NCBI GenBank assembly: GCA_033558025.1
Contig: JAUCEF010000006.1
Span: forward strand, 4,092,001-4,156,000
DNA: 64,000 nucleotides
Reading direction: 5' to 3'
Origin: Phytophthora sp. 'mugwort'
Taxonomy: Eukaryota > Oomycota > Peronosporomycetes > Peronosporales > Peronosporaceae
Numbering within the stretch: the first letter of the stretch is position 1; every line of letters starts with the position of its first letter. Below the pieces are notes generated by a model, which was not told where the DNA came from, made no database searches, and worked only from the letters and a program-made list of their open reading frames with translations. This document shows positions 1 through 12,426 of this stretch, one piece after another. A program made the position numbers and the translations under genes.

Positions 1-269
1 CAACCTTTGTCAGCCACGAGCAGCTATCCACAGCCTGCCTCGACCTGGCCAGCTTCGTCACTCACTTGCAGTGGTATGGCAAATCGGAGTTCGTTGGCGT
101 ACTGGGAGGCAAGAGCAGGGAGCGAGTAGGAGACAGTACGGCCTGACGACGCGTCCACGTCGTCGTTGATATTGCCGTGTGGGCTGAAGCTGTGTAACGG
201 AGGCAGGTTAGTGAGGATATGAATATTCCCAAAGTTGGTGCTGATGTGGATGTTGTCCATGTCCGAAGC

Positions 270-341
270 GTCCCCGTGGCCCAATGGATAAGGCATCCGC
301 CTACGAAGCGGGAGATTGCGGGTTCGAGTCCCGTCGGAGAC
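270..341 (+). tRNA. tRNA-Arg(ACG), unit 1
   Basis: The 72-nt gene folds as a cloverleaf. It has a 7-bp acceptor with a C4-A69 mismatch, a 3-bp D stem, a 5-bp anticodon stem (TCCGC/GCGGG) with loop CTACGAA giving anticodon ACG, a 5-nt variable region and a T stem GCGGG/CCCGT. The internal B box GGTTCGAGTCC is perfect and the A box TGGCCCAATGG is recognisable. A TTTT run 6 nt downstream fits a Pol III terminator. The base after the acceptor (discriminator, 73) is T. The ACG anticodon, read as ICG, would decode CGU/CGC/CGA arginine codons. Upstream haplotype is GCT (39 bp before the gene) and the downstream flank is CGCTCGGGTTTT. Confidence 0.9.
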
Positions 342-980
342 TTCTCTTTTGCACACTTGCGCTCGGGTTTTATAAACATACATTTCCCTACGGGCGACTG
401 TAGCGGTTGATTGATGCGGTGGCCGCTCGTTCGGACTGCGTCTCGGAGAGCAACACGTAGCGGGGCATCATGAACCACGGCGTCGCCATTCCCAATGGCG
501 GCCTCTCACTACGCTTGCAGCGAAACGTATAGCCGCTCAATCGGTCACTCAGACGAGCTGCAGCCTCTATCGTTTAAGGACTTCGATTCTGGCCGTCTGC
601 CGACAGCTCTGGCACTTGTATCACCGACTACCACTAGTGGTCAGCCTGACAAGGCCCAGCACTGTCCCGTATAGTCACCCATACGCCCACACCATGGCAC
701 TAGCTCCATCACAACCTTTGTCAGCCACGAGCAGCTATCCACAGCCTGCCTCGACCTGGCCAGCTTCGTCACTCACTTGCAGTGGTATGGCAAATCGGAG
801 TTCGTTGGCGTACTGGGAGGCAAGAGCAGGGAGCGAGTAGGAGACAGTACGGCCTGACGACGCGTCCACGTCGTCGTTGATATTGCCGTGTGGGCTGAAG
901 CTGTGTAACGGAGGCAGGTTAGTGAGGATATGAATATTCCCAAAGTTGGTGCTGATGTGGATGTTGTCCATGTCCGAAGC

Positions 981-1052
981 GTCCCCGTGGCCCAATGGAT
1001 AAGGCATCCGCCTACGAAGCGGGAGATTGCGGGTTCGAGTCCCGTCGGAGAC
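981..1052 (+). tRNA. tRNA-Arg(ACG), unit 2
   Basis: Identical in sequence to the gene at 270-341. Upstream haplotype GCT, downstream flank CGCTCGGGTTTT. Confidence 0.9.
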
Positions 1053-1691
1053 TTCTCTTTTGCACACTTGCGCTCGGGTTTTATAAACATACATTTCCCT
1101 ACGGGCGACTGTAGCGGTTGATTGATGCGGTGGCCGCTCGTTCGGACTGCGTCTCGGAGAGCAACACGTAGCGGGGCATCATGAACCACGGCGTCGCCAT
1201 TCCCAATGGCGGCCTCTCACTACGCTTGCAGCGAAACGTATAGCCGCTCAATCGGTCACTCAGACGAGCTGCAGCCTCTATCGTTTAAGGACTTCGATTC
1301 TGGCCGTCTGCCGACAGCTCTGGCACTTGTATCACCGACTACCACTAGTGGTCAGCCTGACAAGGCCCAGCACTGTCCCGTATAGTCACCCATACGTCCA
1401 TACCACGGCACTAGCTCCATCACAACCTTTGTCAGCCACGAGCAGCTATCCACAGCCTGCCTCGACCTGGCCAGCTTCGTCACTCACTTGCAGTGGTATG
1501 GCAAATCGGAGTTCGTTGGCGTACTGGGAGGCAAGAGCAGGGAGCGAGTAGGAGACAGTACGACCTGACGACGCATCCACGTCGTCGTTGATATTGCCGT
1601 GTGGGCTGAAGCTGTGTAACGGAGGCAGGTTAGTGAGGATATGAATATTCCCAAAGTTGGTACTGATGTGGATGTTGTCCATGTCCGAAGC

Positions 1692-1763
1692 GTCCCCGTG
1701 GCCCAATGGATAAGGCATCCGCCTACGAAGCGGGAGATTGCGGGTTCGAGTCCCGTCGGAGAC
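1692..1763 (+). tRNA. tRNA-Arg(ACG), unit 3
   Basis: Same 72-nt sequence. First copy with the ACT upstream haplotype; this unit also carries CGACCTGACGACGCATCC in its upstream spacer, a variant shared with unit 6. Confidence 0.9.
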
Positions 1764-2402
1764 TTCTCTTTTGCACACTTGCGCTCGGGTTTTATAAACA
1801 TACATTTCCCTACGGGCGACTGTAGCGGTTGATTGATGCGGTGGCCGCTCGTTCGGACTGCGTCTCGGAGAGCAACACGTAGCGGGGCATCATGAACCAC
1901 GGCGTCGCCATTCCCAATGGCGGCCTCTCACTACGCTTGCAGCGAAACGTATAGCCGCTCAATCGGTCGCTCAGACGAGCTGCAGCCTCTATCGTTTAAG
2001 GACTTCGATTCTGGCCGTCTGCCGACAGCCCTGGCACTTGTATCACCGACTACCACTAGTGGTCAGCCTGACAAGGCCCAGCACTGTCCCGTATAGTCAC
2101 CCATACGTCCACACCATGGCACTAGCTCCATCACAACCTTTGTCAGCCACGAGCAGCTATCCACAGCCTGCCTCGACCTGGCCAGCTTCGTCACTCACTT
2201 GCAGTGGTATGGCAAATCGGAGTTCGTTGGCGTACTGGGAGGCAAGAGCAGGGAGCGAGTAGGAGACAGTACGGCCTGACGACGCGTCCACGTCGTCGTT
2301 GATATTGCCGTGTGGGCTGAAGCTGTGTAACGGAGGCAGGTTAGTGAGGATATGAATATTCCCAAAGTTGGTACTGATGTGGATGTTGTCCATGTCCGAA
2401 GC

Positions 2403-2474
2403 GTCCCCGTGGCCCAATGGATAAGGCATCCGCCTACGAAGCGGGAGATTGCGGGTTCGAGTCCCGTCGGAGAC
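2403..2474 (+). tRNA. tRNA-Arg(ACG), unit 4
   Basis: Same 72-nt sequence with an ACT upstream haplotype. Confidence 0.9.
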
Positions 2475-3113
2475 TTCTCTTTTGCACACTTGCGCTCGGG
2501 TTTTATAAACATACATTTCCCTACGGGCGACTGTAGCGGTTGATTGATGCGGTGGCCGCTCGTTCGGACTGCGTCTCGGAGAGCAACACGTAGCGGGGCA
2601 TCATGAACCACGGCGTCGCCATTCCCAATGGCGGCCTCTCACTACGCTTGCAGCGAAACGTATAGCCGCTCAATCGGTCGCTCAGACGAGCTGCAGCCTC
2701 TATCGTTTAAGGACTTCGATTCTGGCCGTCTGCCGACAGCTCTGGCACTTGTATCACCGACTACCACTAGTGGTCAGCCTGACAAGGCCCAGCACTGTCC
2801 CGTATAGTCACCCATACGTCCACACCATGGCACTAGCTCCATCACAACCTTTGTCAGCCACGAGCAGCTATCCACAGCCTGCCTCGACCTGGCCAGCTTC
2901 GTCACTCACTTGCAGTGGTATGGCAAATCGGAGTTCGTTGGCGTACTGGGAGGCAAGAGCAGGGAGCGAGTAGGAGACAGTACGGCCTGACGACGCGTCC
3001 ACGTCGTCGTTGATATTGCCGTGTGGGCTGAAGCTGTGTAACGGAGGCAGGTTAGTGAGGATATGAATATTCCCAAAGTTGGTACTGATGTGGATGTTGT
3101 CCATGTCCGAAGC

Positions 3114-3185
3114 GTCCCCGTGGCCCAATGGATAAGGCATCCGCCTACGAAGCGGGAGATTGCGGGTTCGAGTCCCGTCGGAGAC
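3114..3185 (+). tRNA. tRNA-Arg(ACG), unit 5
   Basis: Same 72-nt sequence with an ACT upstream haplotype. Its downstream spacer is the first with the TTAAGG one-base deletion (near 3417). Confidence 0.9.
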
Positions 3186-3823
3186 TTCTCTTTTGCACAC
3201 TTGCGCTCGGGTTTTATAAACATACATTTCCCTACGGGCGACTGTAGCGGTTGATTGATGCGGTGGCCGCTCGTTCGGACTGCGTCTCGGAGAGCAACAC
3301 GTAGCGGGGCATCATGAACCACGGCGTCGCCATTCCCAATGGCGGCCTCTCACTACGCTTGCAGCGAAACGTATAGCCGCTCAATCGGTCACTCAGACGA
3401 GCTGCAGCCTCTATCGTTAAGGACTTCGATTCTGGCCGTCTGCCGACAGCTCTGGCACTTGTATCACCGACTACCACTAGTGGTCAGCCTGACAAGGCCC
3501 AGCACTGTCCCGTATAGTCACCCATACGTCCATACCACGGCACTAGCTCCATCACAACCTTTGTCAGCCACGAGCAGCTATCCACAGCCTGCCTCGACCT
3601 GGCCAGCTTCGTCACTCACTTGCAGTGGTATGGCAAATCGGAGTTCGTTGGCGTACTGGGAGGCAAGAGCAGGGAGCGAGTAGGAGACAGTACGACCTGA
3701 CGACGCATCCACGTCGTCGTTGATATTGCCGTGTGGGCTGAAGCTGTGTAACGGAGGCAGGTTAGTGAGGATATGAATATTCCCAAAGTTGGTACTGATG
3801 TGGATGTTGTCCATGTCCGAAGC

Positions 3824-3895
3824 GTCCCCGTGGCCCAATGGATAAGGCATCCGCCTACGAAGCGGGAGATTGCGGGTTCGAGTCCCGTCGGAGAC
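3824..3895 (+). tRNA. tRNA-Arg(ACG), unit 6
   Basis: Same 72-nt sequence, ACT haplotype. The upstream spacer shares the CGACCTGACGACGCATCC variant with unit 3, about 2132 bp away. Confidence 0.9.
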
Positions 3896-4534
3896 TTCTC
3901 TTTTGCACACTTGCGCTCGGGTTTTATAAACATACATTTCCCTACGGGCGACTGTAGCGGTTGATTGATGCGGTGGCCGCTCGTTCGGACTGCGTCTCGG
4001 AGAGCAACACGTAGCGGGGCATCATGAACCACGGCGTCGCCATTCCCAATGGCGGCCTCTCACTACGCTTGCAGCGAAACGTATAGCCGCTCAATCGGTC
4101 GCTCAGACGAGCTGCAGCCTCTATCGTTTAAGGACTTCGATTCTGGCCGTCTGCCGACAGCCCTGGCACTTGTATCACCGACTACCACTAGTGGTCAGCC
4201 TGACAAGGCCCAGCACTGTCCCGTATAGTCACCCATACGTCCACACCATGGCACTAGCTCCATCACAACCTTTGTCAGCCACGAGCAGCTATCCACAGCC
4301 TGCCTCGACCTGGCCAGCTTCGTCACTCACTTGCAGTGGTATGGCAAATCGGAGTTCGTTGGCGTACTGGGAGGCAAGAGCAGGGAGCGAGTAGGAGACA
4401 GTACGGCCTGACGACGCGTCCACGTCGTCGTTGATATTGCCGTGTGGGCTGAAGCTGTGTAACGGAGGCAGGTTAGTGAGGATATGAATATTCCCAAAGT
4501 TGGTACTGATGTGGATGTTGTCCATGTCCGAAGC

Positions 4535-4606
4535 GTCCCCGTGGCCCAATGGATAAGGCATCCGCCTACGAAGCGGGAGATTGCGGGTTCGAGTCCCGTC
4601 GGAGAC
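4535..4606 (+). tRNA. tRNA-Arg(ACG), unit 7
   Basis: Same 72-nt sequence with an ACT upstream haplotype. Confidence 0.9.
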
Positions 4607-5245
4607 TTCTCTTTTGCACACTTGCGCTCGGGTTTTATAAACATACATTTCCCTACGGGCGACTGTAGCGGTTGATTGATGCGGTGGCCGCTCGTTCGGA
4701 CTGCGTCTCGGAGAGCAACACGTAGCGGGGCATCATGAACCACGGCGTCGCCATTCCCAATGGCGGCCTCTCACTACGCTTGCAGCGAAACGTATAGCCG
4801 CTCAATCGGTCGCTCAGACGAGCTGCAGCCTCTATCGTTTAAGGACTTCGATTCTGGCCGTCTGCCGACAGCTCTGGCACTTGTATCACCGACTACCACT
4901 AGTGGTCAGCCTGACAAGGCCCAGCACTGTCCCGTATAGTCACCCATACGTCCACACCATGGCACTAGCTCCATCACAACCTTTGTCAGCCACGAGCAGC
5001 TATCCACAGCCTGCCTCGACCTGGCCAGCTTCGTCACTCACTTGCAGTGGTATGGCAAATCGGAGTTCGTTGGCGTACTGGGAGGCAAGAGCAGGGAGCG
5101 AGTAGGAGACAGTACGGCCTGACGACGCATCCACGTCGTCGTTGATATTGCCGTGTGGGCTGAAGCTGTGTAACGGAGGCAGGTTAGTGAGGATATGAAT
5201 ATTCCCAAAGTTGGTACTGATGTGGATGTTGTCCATGTCCGAAGC

Positions 5246-5317
5246 GTCCCCGTGGCCCAATGGATAAGGCATCCGCCTACGAAGCGGGAGATTGCGGGTT
5301 CGAGTCCCGTCGGAGAC
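5246..5317 (+). tRNA. tRNA-Arg(ACG), unit 8
   Basis: Same 72-nt sequence, ACT haplotype, but the first copy with the CACTCGGGTTCT downstream flank. Confidence 0.9.
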
Positions 5318-5956
5318 TTCTCTTTTGCACACTTGCACTCGGGTTCTATAAACATACATTTCCCTACGGGCGACTGTAGCGGTTGATTGATGCGGTGGCC
5401 GCTCGTTCGGACTGCGTCTCGGAGAGCAACACGTAGCGGGGCATCATGAACCACGGCGTCGCCATTCCCAATGGCGGCCTCTCACTACGCTTGCAGCGAA
5501 ACGTATAGCCGCTCAATCGGTCGCTCAGACGAGCTGCAGCCTCTATCGTTTAAGGACTTCGATTCTGGCCGTCTGCCGACAGCCCTGGCACTTGTATCAC
5601 CGACTACCACTAGTGGTCAGCCTGACAAGGCCCAGCACTGTCCCGTATAGTCACCCATACGTCCACACCATGGCACTAGCTCCATCACAACCTTTGTCAG
5701 CCACGAGCAGCTATCCACAGCCTGCCTCGACCTGGCCAGCTTCGTCACTCACTTGCAGTGGTATGGCAAATCGGAGTTCGTTGGCGTACTGGGAGGCAAG
5801 AGCAGGGAGCGAGTAGGAGACAGTACGGCCTGACGACGCGTCCACGTCGTCGTTGATATTGCCGTGTGGGCTGAAGCTGTGTAACGGAGGCAGGTTAGTG
5901 AGGATATGAATATTCCCAAAGTTGGTGCTGATGTGGATGTTGTCCATGTCCGAAGC

Positions 5957-6028
5957 GTCCCCGTGGCCCAATGGATAAGGCATCCGCCTACGAAGCGGGA
6001 GATTGCGGGTTCGAGTCCCGTCGGAGAC
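5957..6028 (+). tRNA. tRNA-Arg(ACG), unit 9
   Basis: Same 72-nt sequence; returns to the GCT upstream haplotype and CGCTCGGGTTTT flank. Confidence 0.9.
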
Positions 6029-6668
6029 TTCTCTTTTGCACACTTGCGCTCGGGTTTTATAAACATACATTTCCCTACGGGCGACTGTAGCGGTTGATTG
6101 ATGCGGTGGCCGCTCGTTCGGACTGCGTCTCGGAGAGCAACACGTAGCGGGGCATCATGAACCACGGCGTCGCCATTCCCAATGGCGGCCTCTCACTACG
6201 CTTGCAGCGAAACGTATAGCCGCTCAATCGGTCGCTCAGACGAGCTGCAGCCTCTATCGTTTAAGGACTTCGATTCTGGCCGTCTGCCGACAGCTCTGGC
6301 ACTTGTATCACCGACTACCACTAGTGGTCAGCCTGACAAGGCCCAGCACTGTCCCGTATAGTCACCCATACTGTCCATACCACGGCACTAGCTCCATCAC
6401 AACCTTTGTCAGCCACGAGCAGCTATCCACAGCCTGCCTCGACCTGGCCAGCTTCGTCACTCACTTGCAGTGGTATGGCAAATCGGAGTTCGTTGGCGTA
6501 CTGGGAGGCAAGAGTAGGGAGCGAGTAGGAGACAGTACGGCCTGACGACGCGTCCACGTCGTCGTTGATATTGCCGTGTGGGCTGAAGCTGTGTAACGGA
6601 GGCAGGTTAGTGAGGATATGAATATTCCCAAAGTTGGTGCTGATGTGGATGTTGTCCATGTCCGAAGC

Positions 6669-6740
6669 GTCCCCGTGGCCCAATGGATAAGGCATCCGCC
6701 TACGAAGCGGGAGATTGCGGGTTCGAGTCCCGTCGGAGAC
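6669..6740 (+). tRNA. tRNA-Arg(ACG), unit 10
   Basis: Same 72-nt sequence, GCT haplotype. The preceding spacer holds the one-base-longer ATACTGTCC variant. Confidence 0.9.
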
Positions 6741-7379
6741 TTCTCTTTTGCACACTTGCGCTCGGGTTTTATAAACATACATTTCCCTACGGGCGACTGT
6801 AGCGGTTGATTGATGCGGTGGCCGCTCGTTCGGACTGCGTCTCGGAGAGCAACACGTAGCGGGGCATCATGAACCACGGCGTCGCCATTCCCAATGGCGG
6901 CCTCTCACTACGCTTGCAGCGAAACGTATAGCCGCTCAATCGGTCGCTCAGACGAGCTGCAGCCTCTATCGTTTAAGGACTTCGATTCTGGCCGTCTGCC
7001 GACAGCCCTGGCACTTGTATCACCGACTACCACTAGTGGTCAGCCTGACAAGGCCCAGCACTGTCCCGTATAGTCACCCATACGTCCACACCATGGCACT
7101 AGCTCCATCACAACCTTTGTCAGCCACGAGCAGCTATCCACAGCCTGCCTCGACCTGGCCAGCTTCGTCACTCACTTGCAGTGGTATGGCAAATCGGAGT
7201 TCGTTGGCGTACTGGGAGGCAAGAGCAGGGAGCGAGTAGGAGACAGTACGGCCTGACGACGCGTCCACGTCGTCGTTGATATTGCCGTGTGGGCTGAAGC
7301 TGTGTAACGGAGGCAGGTTAGTGAGGATATGAATATTCCCAAAGTTGGTGCTGATGTGGATGTTGTCCATGTCCGAAGC

Positions 7380-7451
7380 GTCCCCGTGGCCCAATGGATA
7401 AGGCATCCGCCTACGAAGCGGGAGATTGCGGGTTCGAGTCCCGTCGGAGAC
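7380..7451 (+). tRNA. tRNA-Arg(ACG), unit 11
   Basis: Same 72-nt sequence with a GCT upstream haplotype. Confidence 0.9.
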
Positions 7452-8090
7452 TTCTCTTTTGCACACTTGCGCTCGGGTTTTATAAACATACATTTCCCTA
7501 CGGGCGACTGTAGCGGTTGATTGATGCGGTGGCCGCTCGTTCGGACTGCGTCTCGGAGAGCAACACGTAGCGGGGCATCATGAACCACGGCGTCGCCATT
7601 CCCAATGGCGGCCTCTCACTACGCTTGCAGCGAAACGTATAGCCGCTCAATCGGTCGCTCAGACGAGCTGCAGCCTCTATCGTTTAAGGACTTCGATTCT
7701 GGCCGTCTGCCGACAGCCCTGGCACTTGTATCACCGACTACCACTAGTGGTCAGCCTGACAAGGCCCAGCACTGTCCCGTATAGTCACCCATACGCCCAC
7801 ACCATGGCACTAGCTCCATCACAACCTTTGTCAGCCACGAGCAGCTATCCACAGCCTGCCTCGACCTGGCCAGCTTCGTCACTCACTTGCAGTGGTATGG
7901 CAAATCGGAGTTCGTTGGCGTACTGGGAGGCAAGAGTAGGGAGCGAGTAGGAGACAGTACGGCCTGACGACGCGTCCACGTCGTCGTTGATATTGCCGTG
8001 TGGGCTGAAGCTGTGTAACGGAGGCAGGTTAGTGAGGATATGAATATTCCCAAAGTTGGTGCTGATGTGGATGTTGTCCATGTCCGAAGC

Positions 8091-8162
8091 GTCCCCGTGG
8101 CCCAATGGATAAGGCATCCGCCTACGAAGCGGGAGATTGCGGGTTCGAGTCCCGTCGGAGAC
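8091..8162 (+). tRNA. tRNA-Arg(ACG), unit 12
   Basis: Same 72-nt sequence, GCT haplotype. The downstream flank has a private CCTACAGGCG change, and the spacer carries the TTAAGG deletion. Confidence 0.9.
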
Positions 8163-8800
8163 TTCTCTTTTGCACACTTGCGCTCGGGTTTTATAAACAT
8201 ACATTTCCCTACAGGCGACTGTAGCGGTTGATTGATGCGGTGGCCGCTCGTTCGGACTGCGTCTCGGAGAGCAACACGTAGCGGGGCATCATGAACCACG
8301 GCGTCGCCATTCCCAATGGCGGCCTCTCACTACGCTTGCAGCGAAACGTATAGCCGCTCAATCGGTCGCTCAGACGAGCTGCAGCCTCTATCGTTAAGGA
8401 CTTCGATTCTGGCCGTCTGCCGACAGCTCTGGCACTTGTATCACCGACTACCACTAGTGGTCAGCCTGACAAGGCCCAGCACTGTCCCGTATAGTCACCC
8501 ATACGTCCACACCATGGCACTAGCTCCATCACAACCTTTGTCAGCCACGAGCAGCTATCCACAGCCTGCCTCGACCTGGCCAGCTTCGTCACTCACTTGC
8601 AGTGGTATGGCAAATCGGAGTTCGTTGGCGTACTGGGAGGCAAGAGCAGGGAGCGAGTAGGAGACAGTACGGCCTGACGACGCGTCCACGTCGTCGTTGA
8701 TATTGCCGTGTGGGCTGAAGCTGTGTAACGGAGGCAGGTTAGTGAGGATATGAATATTCCCAAAGTTGGTACTGATGTGGATGTTGTCCATGTCCGAAGC

Positions 8801-8872
8801 GTCCCCGTGGCCCAATGGATAAGGCATCCGCCTACGAAGCGGGAGATTGCGGGTTCGAGTCCCGTCGGAGAC
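8801..8872 (+). tRNA. tRNA-Arg(ACG), unit 13
   Basis: Same 72-nt sequence with an ACT upstream haplotype. Confidence 0.9.
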
Positions 8873-9512
8873 TTCTCTTTTGCACACTTGCGCTCGGGTT
8901 TTATAAACATACATTTCCCTACGGGCGACTGTAGCGGTTGATTGATGCGGTGGCCGCTCGTTCGGACTGCGTCTCGGAGAGCAACACGTAGCGGGGCATC
9001 ATGAACCACGGCGTCGCCATTCCCAATGGCGGCCTCTCACTACGCTTGCAGCGAAACGTATAGCCGCTCAATCGGTCGCTCAGACGAGCTGCAGCCTCTA
9101 TCGTTTAAGGACTTCGATTCTGGCCGTCTGCCGACAGCTCTGGCACTTGTATCACCGACTACCACTAGTGGTCAGCCTGACAAGGCCCAGCACTGTCCCG
9201 TATAGTCACCCATACTGTCCATACCACGGCACTAGCTCCATCACAACCTTTGTCAGCCACGAGCAGCTATCCACAGCCTGCCTCGACCTGGCCAGCTTCG
9301 TCACTCACTTGCAGTGGTATGGCAAATCGGAGTTCGTTGGCGTACTGGGAGGCAAGAGCAGGGAGCGAGTAGGAGACAGTACGGCCTGACGACGCGTCCA
9401 CGTCGTCGTTGATATTGCCGTGTGGGCTGAAGCTGTGTAACGGAGGCAGGTTAGTGAGGATATGAATATTCCCAAAGTTGGTACTGATGTGGATGTTGTC
9501 CATGTCCGAAGC

Positions 9513-9584
9513 GTCCCCGTGGCCCAATGGATAAGGCATCCGCCTACGAAGCGGGAGATTGCGGGTTCGAGTCCCGTCGGAGAC
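9513..9584 (+). tRNA. tRNA-Arg(ACG), unit 14
   Basis: Same 72-nt sequence, ACT haplotype. The preceding spacer has the ATACTGTCC insertion. Confidence 0.9.
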
Positions 9585-10223
9585 TTCTCTTTTGCACACT
9601 TGCGCTCGGGTTTTATAAACATACATTTCCCTACGGGCGACTGTAGCGGTTGATTGATGCGGTGGCCGCTCGTTCGGACTGCGTCTCGGAGAGCAACACG
9701 TAGCGGGGCATCATGAACCACGGCGTCGCCATTCCCAATGGCGGCCTCTCACTACGCTTGCAGCGAAACGTATAGCCGCTCAATCGGTCGCTCAGACGAG
9801 CTGCAGCCTCTATCGTTTAAGGACTTCGATTCTGGCCGTCTGCCGACAGCTCTGGCACTTGTATCACCGACTACCACTAGTGGTCAGCCTGACAAGGCCC
9901 AGCACTGTCCCGTATAGTCACCCATACGTCCATACCACGGCACTAGCTCCATCACAACCTTTGTCAGCCACGAGCAGCTATCCACAGCCTGCCTCGACCT
10001 GGCCAGCTTCGTCACTCACTTGCAGTGGTATGGCAAATCGGAGTTCGTTGGCGTACTGGGAGGCAAGAGCAGGGAGCGAGTAGGAGACAGTACGGCCTGA
10101 CGACGCGTCCACGTCGTCGTTGATATTGCCGTGTGGGCTGAAGCTGTGTAACGGAGGCAGGTTAGTGAGGATATGAATATTCCCAAAGTTGGTGTTGATG
10201 TGGATGTTGTCCATGTCCGAAGC

Positions 10224-10295
10224 GTCCCCGTGGCCCAATGGATAAGGCATCCGCCTACGAAGCGGGAGATTGCGGGTTCGAGTCCCGTCGGAGAC
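10224..10295 (+). tRNA. tRNA-Arg(ACG), unit 15
   Basis: Same 72-nt sequence. GTT upstream haplotype with the CACTCGGGTTCT flank, TTAAGG and an ACAACATTTG variant; unit 17 repeats this combination. Confidence 0.9.
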
Positions 10296-10933
10296 TTCTC
10301 TTTTGCACACTTGCACTCGGGTTCTATAAACATACATTTCCCTACGGGCGACTGTAGCGGTTGATTGATGCGGTGGCCGCTCGTTCGGACTGCGTCTCGG
10401 AGAGCAACACGTAGCGGGGCATCATGAACCACGGCGTCGCCATTCCCAATGGCGGCCTCTCACTACGCTTGCAGCGAAACGTATAGCCGCTCAATCGGTC
10501 GCTCAGACGAGCTGCAGCCTCTATCGTTAAGGACTTCGATTCTGGCCGTCTGCCGACAGCTCTGGCACTTGTATCACCGACTACCACTAGTGGTCAGCCT
10601 GACAAGGCCCAGCACTGTCCCGTATAGTCACCCATACGTCCACACCATGGCACTAGCTCCATCACAACATTTGTCAGCCACGAGCAGCTATCCACAGCCT
10701 GCCTCGACCTGGCCAGCTTCGTCACTCACTTGCAGTGGTATGGCAAATCGGAGTTCGTTGGCGTACTGGGAGGCAAGAGCAGGGAGCGAGTAGGAGACAG
10801 TACGGCCTGACGACGCGTCCACGTCGTCGTTGATATTGCCGTGTGGGCTGAAGCTGTGTAACGGAGGCAGGTTAGTGAGGATATGAATATTCCCAAAGTT
10901 GGTACTGATGTGGATGTTGTCCATGTCCGAAGC

Positions 10934-11005
10934 GTCCCCGTGGCCCAATGGATAAGGCATCCGCCTACGAAGCGGGAGATTGCGGGTTCGAGTCCCGTCG
11001 GAGAC
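10934..11005 (+). tRNA. tRNA-Arg(ACG), unit 16
   Basis: Same 72-nt sequence with ACT haplotype and CGCTCGGGTTTT flank, sandwiched between two GTT-type units. Confidence 0.9.
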
Positions 11006-11644
11006 TTCTCTTTTGCACACTTGCGCTCGGGTTTTATAAACATACATTTCCCTACGGGCGACTGTAGCGGTTGATTGATGCGGTGGCCGCTCGTTCGGAC
11101 TGCGTCTCGGAGAGCAACACGTAGCGGGGCATCATGAACCACGGCGTCGCCATTCCCAATGGCGGCCTCTCACTACGCTTGCAGCGAAACGTATAGCCGC
11201 TCAATCGGTCGCTCAGACGAGCTGCAGCCTCTATCGTTTAAGGACTTCGATTCTGGCCGTCTGCCGACAGCTCTGGCACTTGTATCACCGACTACCACTA
11301 GTGGTCAGCCTGACAAGGCCCAGCACTGTCCCGTATAGTCACCCATACGTCCATACCACGGCACTAGCTCCATCACAACCTTTGTCAGCCACGAGCAGCT
11401 ATCCACAGCCTGCCTCGACCTGGCCAGCTTCGTCACTCACTTGCAGTGGTATGGCAAATCGGAGTTCGTTGGCGTACTGGGAGGCAAGAGCAGGGAGCGA
11501 GTAGGAGACAGTACGGCCTGACGACGCGTCCACGTCGTCGTTGATATTGCCGTGTGGGCTGAAGCTGTGTAACGGAGGCAGGTTAGTGAGGATATGAATA
11601 TTCCCAAAGTTGGTGTTGATGTGGATGTTGTCCATGTCCGAAGC

Positions 11645-11716
11645 GTCCCCGTGGCCCAATGGATAAGGCATCCGCCTACGAAGCGGGAGATTGCGGGTTC
11701 GAGTCCCGTCGGAGAC
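11645..11716 (+). tRNA. tRNA-Arg(ACG), unit 17
   Basis: Same 72-nt sequence. Carries the same private variant set as unit 15, exactly 1421 bp downstream of it. Confidence 0.9.
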
Positions 11717-12354
11717 TTCTCTTTTGCACACTTGCACTCGGGTTCTATAAACATACATTTCCCTACGGGCGACTGTAGCGGTTGATTGATGCGGTGGCCG
11801 CTCGTTCGGACTGCGTCTCGGAGAGCAACACGTAGCGGGGCATCATGAACCACGGCGTCGCCATTCCCAATGGCGGCCTCTCACTACGCTTGCAGCGAAA
11901 CGTATAGCCGCTCAATCGGTCGCTCAGACGAGCTGCAGCCTCTATCGTTAAGGACTTCGATTCTGGCCGTCTGCCGACAGCTCTGGCACTTGTATCACCG
12001 ACTACCACTAGTGGTCAGCCTGACAAGGCCCAGCACTGTCCCGTATAGTCACCCATACGTCCACACCATGGCACTAGCTCCATCACAACATTTGTCAGCC
12101 ACGAGCAGCTATCCACAGCCTGCCTCGACCTGGCCAGCTTCGTCACTCACTTGCAGTGGTATGGCAAATCGGAGTTCGTTGGCGTACTGGGAGGCAAGAG
12201 CAGGGAGCGAGTAGGAGACAGTACGGCCTGACGACGCGTCCACGTCGTCGTTGATATTGCCGTGTGGGCTGAAGCTGTGTAACGGAGGCAGGTTAGTGAG
12301 GATATGAATATTCCCAAAGTTGGTACTGATGTGGATGTTGTCCATGTCCGAAGC

Positions 12355-12426
12355 GTCCCCGTGGCCCAATGGATAAGGCATCCGCCTACGAAGCGGGAGA
12401 TTGCGGGTTCGAGTCCCGTCGGAGAC
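12355..12426 (+). tRNA. tRNA-Arg(ACG), unit 18
   Basis: Same 72-nt sequence; a hybrid haplotype with ACT upstream and CACTCGGGTTCT downstream. Confidence 0.9.

Noticed and set aside
219..410. 63-codon frame repeated in every unit, with matching minus-strand frames of 119 and 138 codons
   Set aside because: They run through the tRNA gene and give the well-known spurious tRNA-derived peptides (VAQWIRHPP, GTRTRNLPLRR). Their repetition follows the array, not protein conservation.
3339..3683. 114-codon + frame and 81-codon minus frame in some units
   Set aside because: They appear only where a one-base deletion (TTAAGG) changes the spacer frame, which shows they are chance frames.
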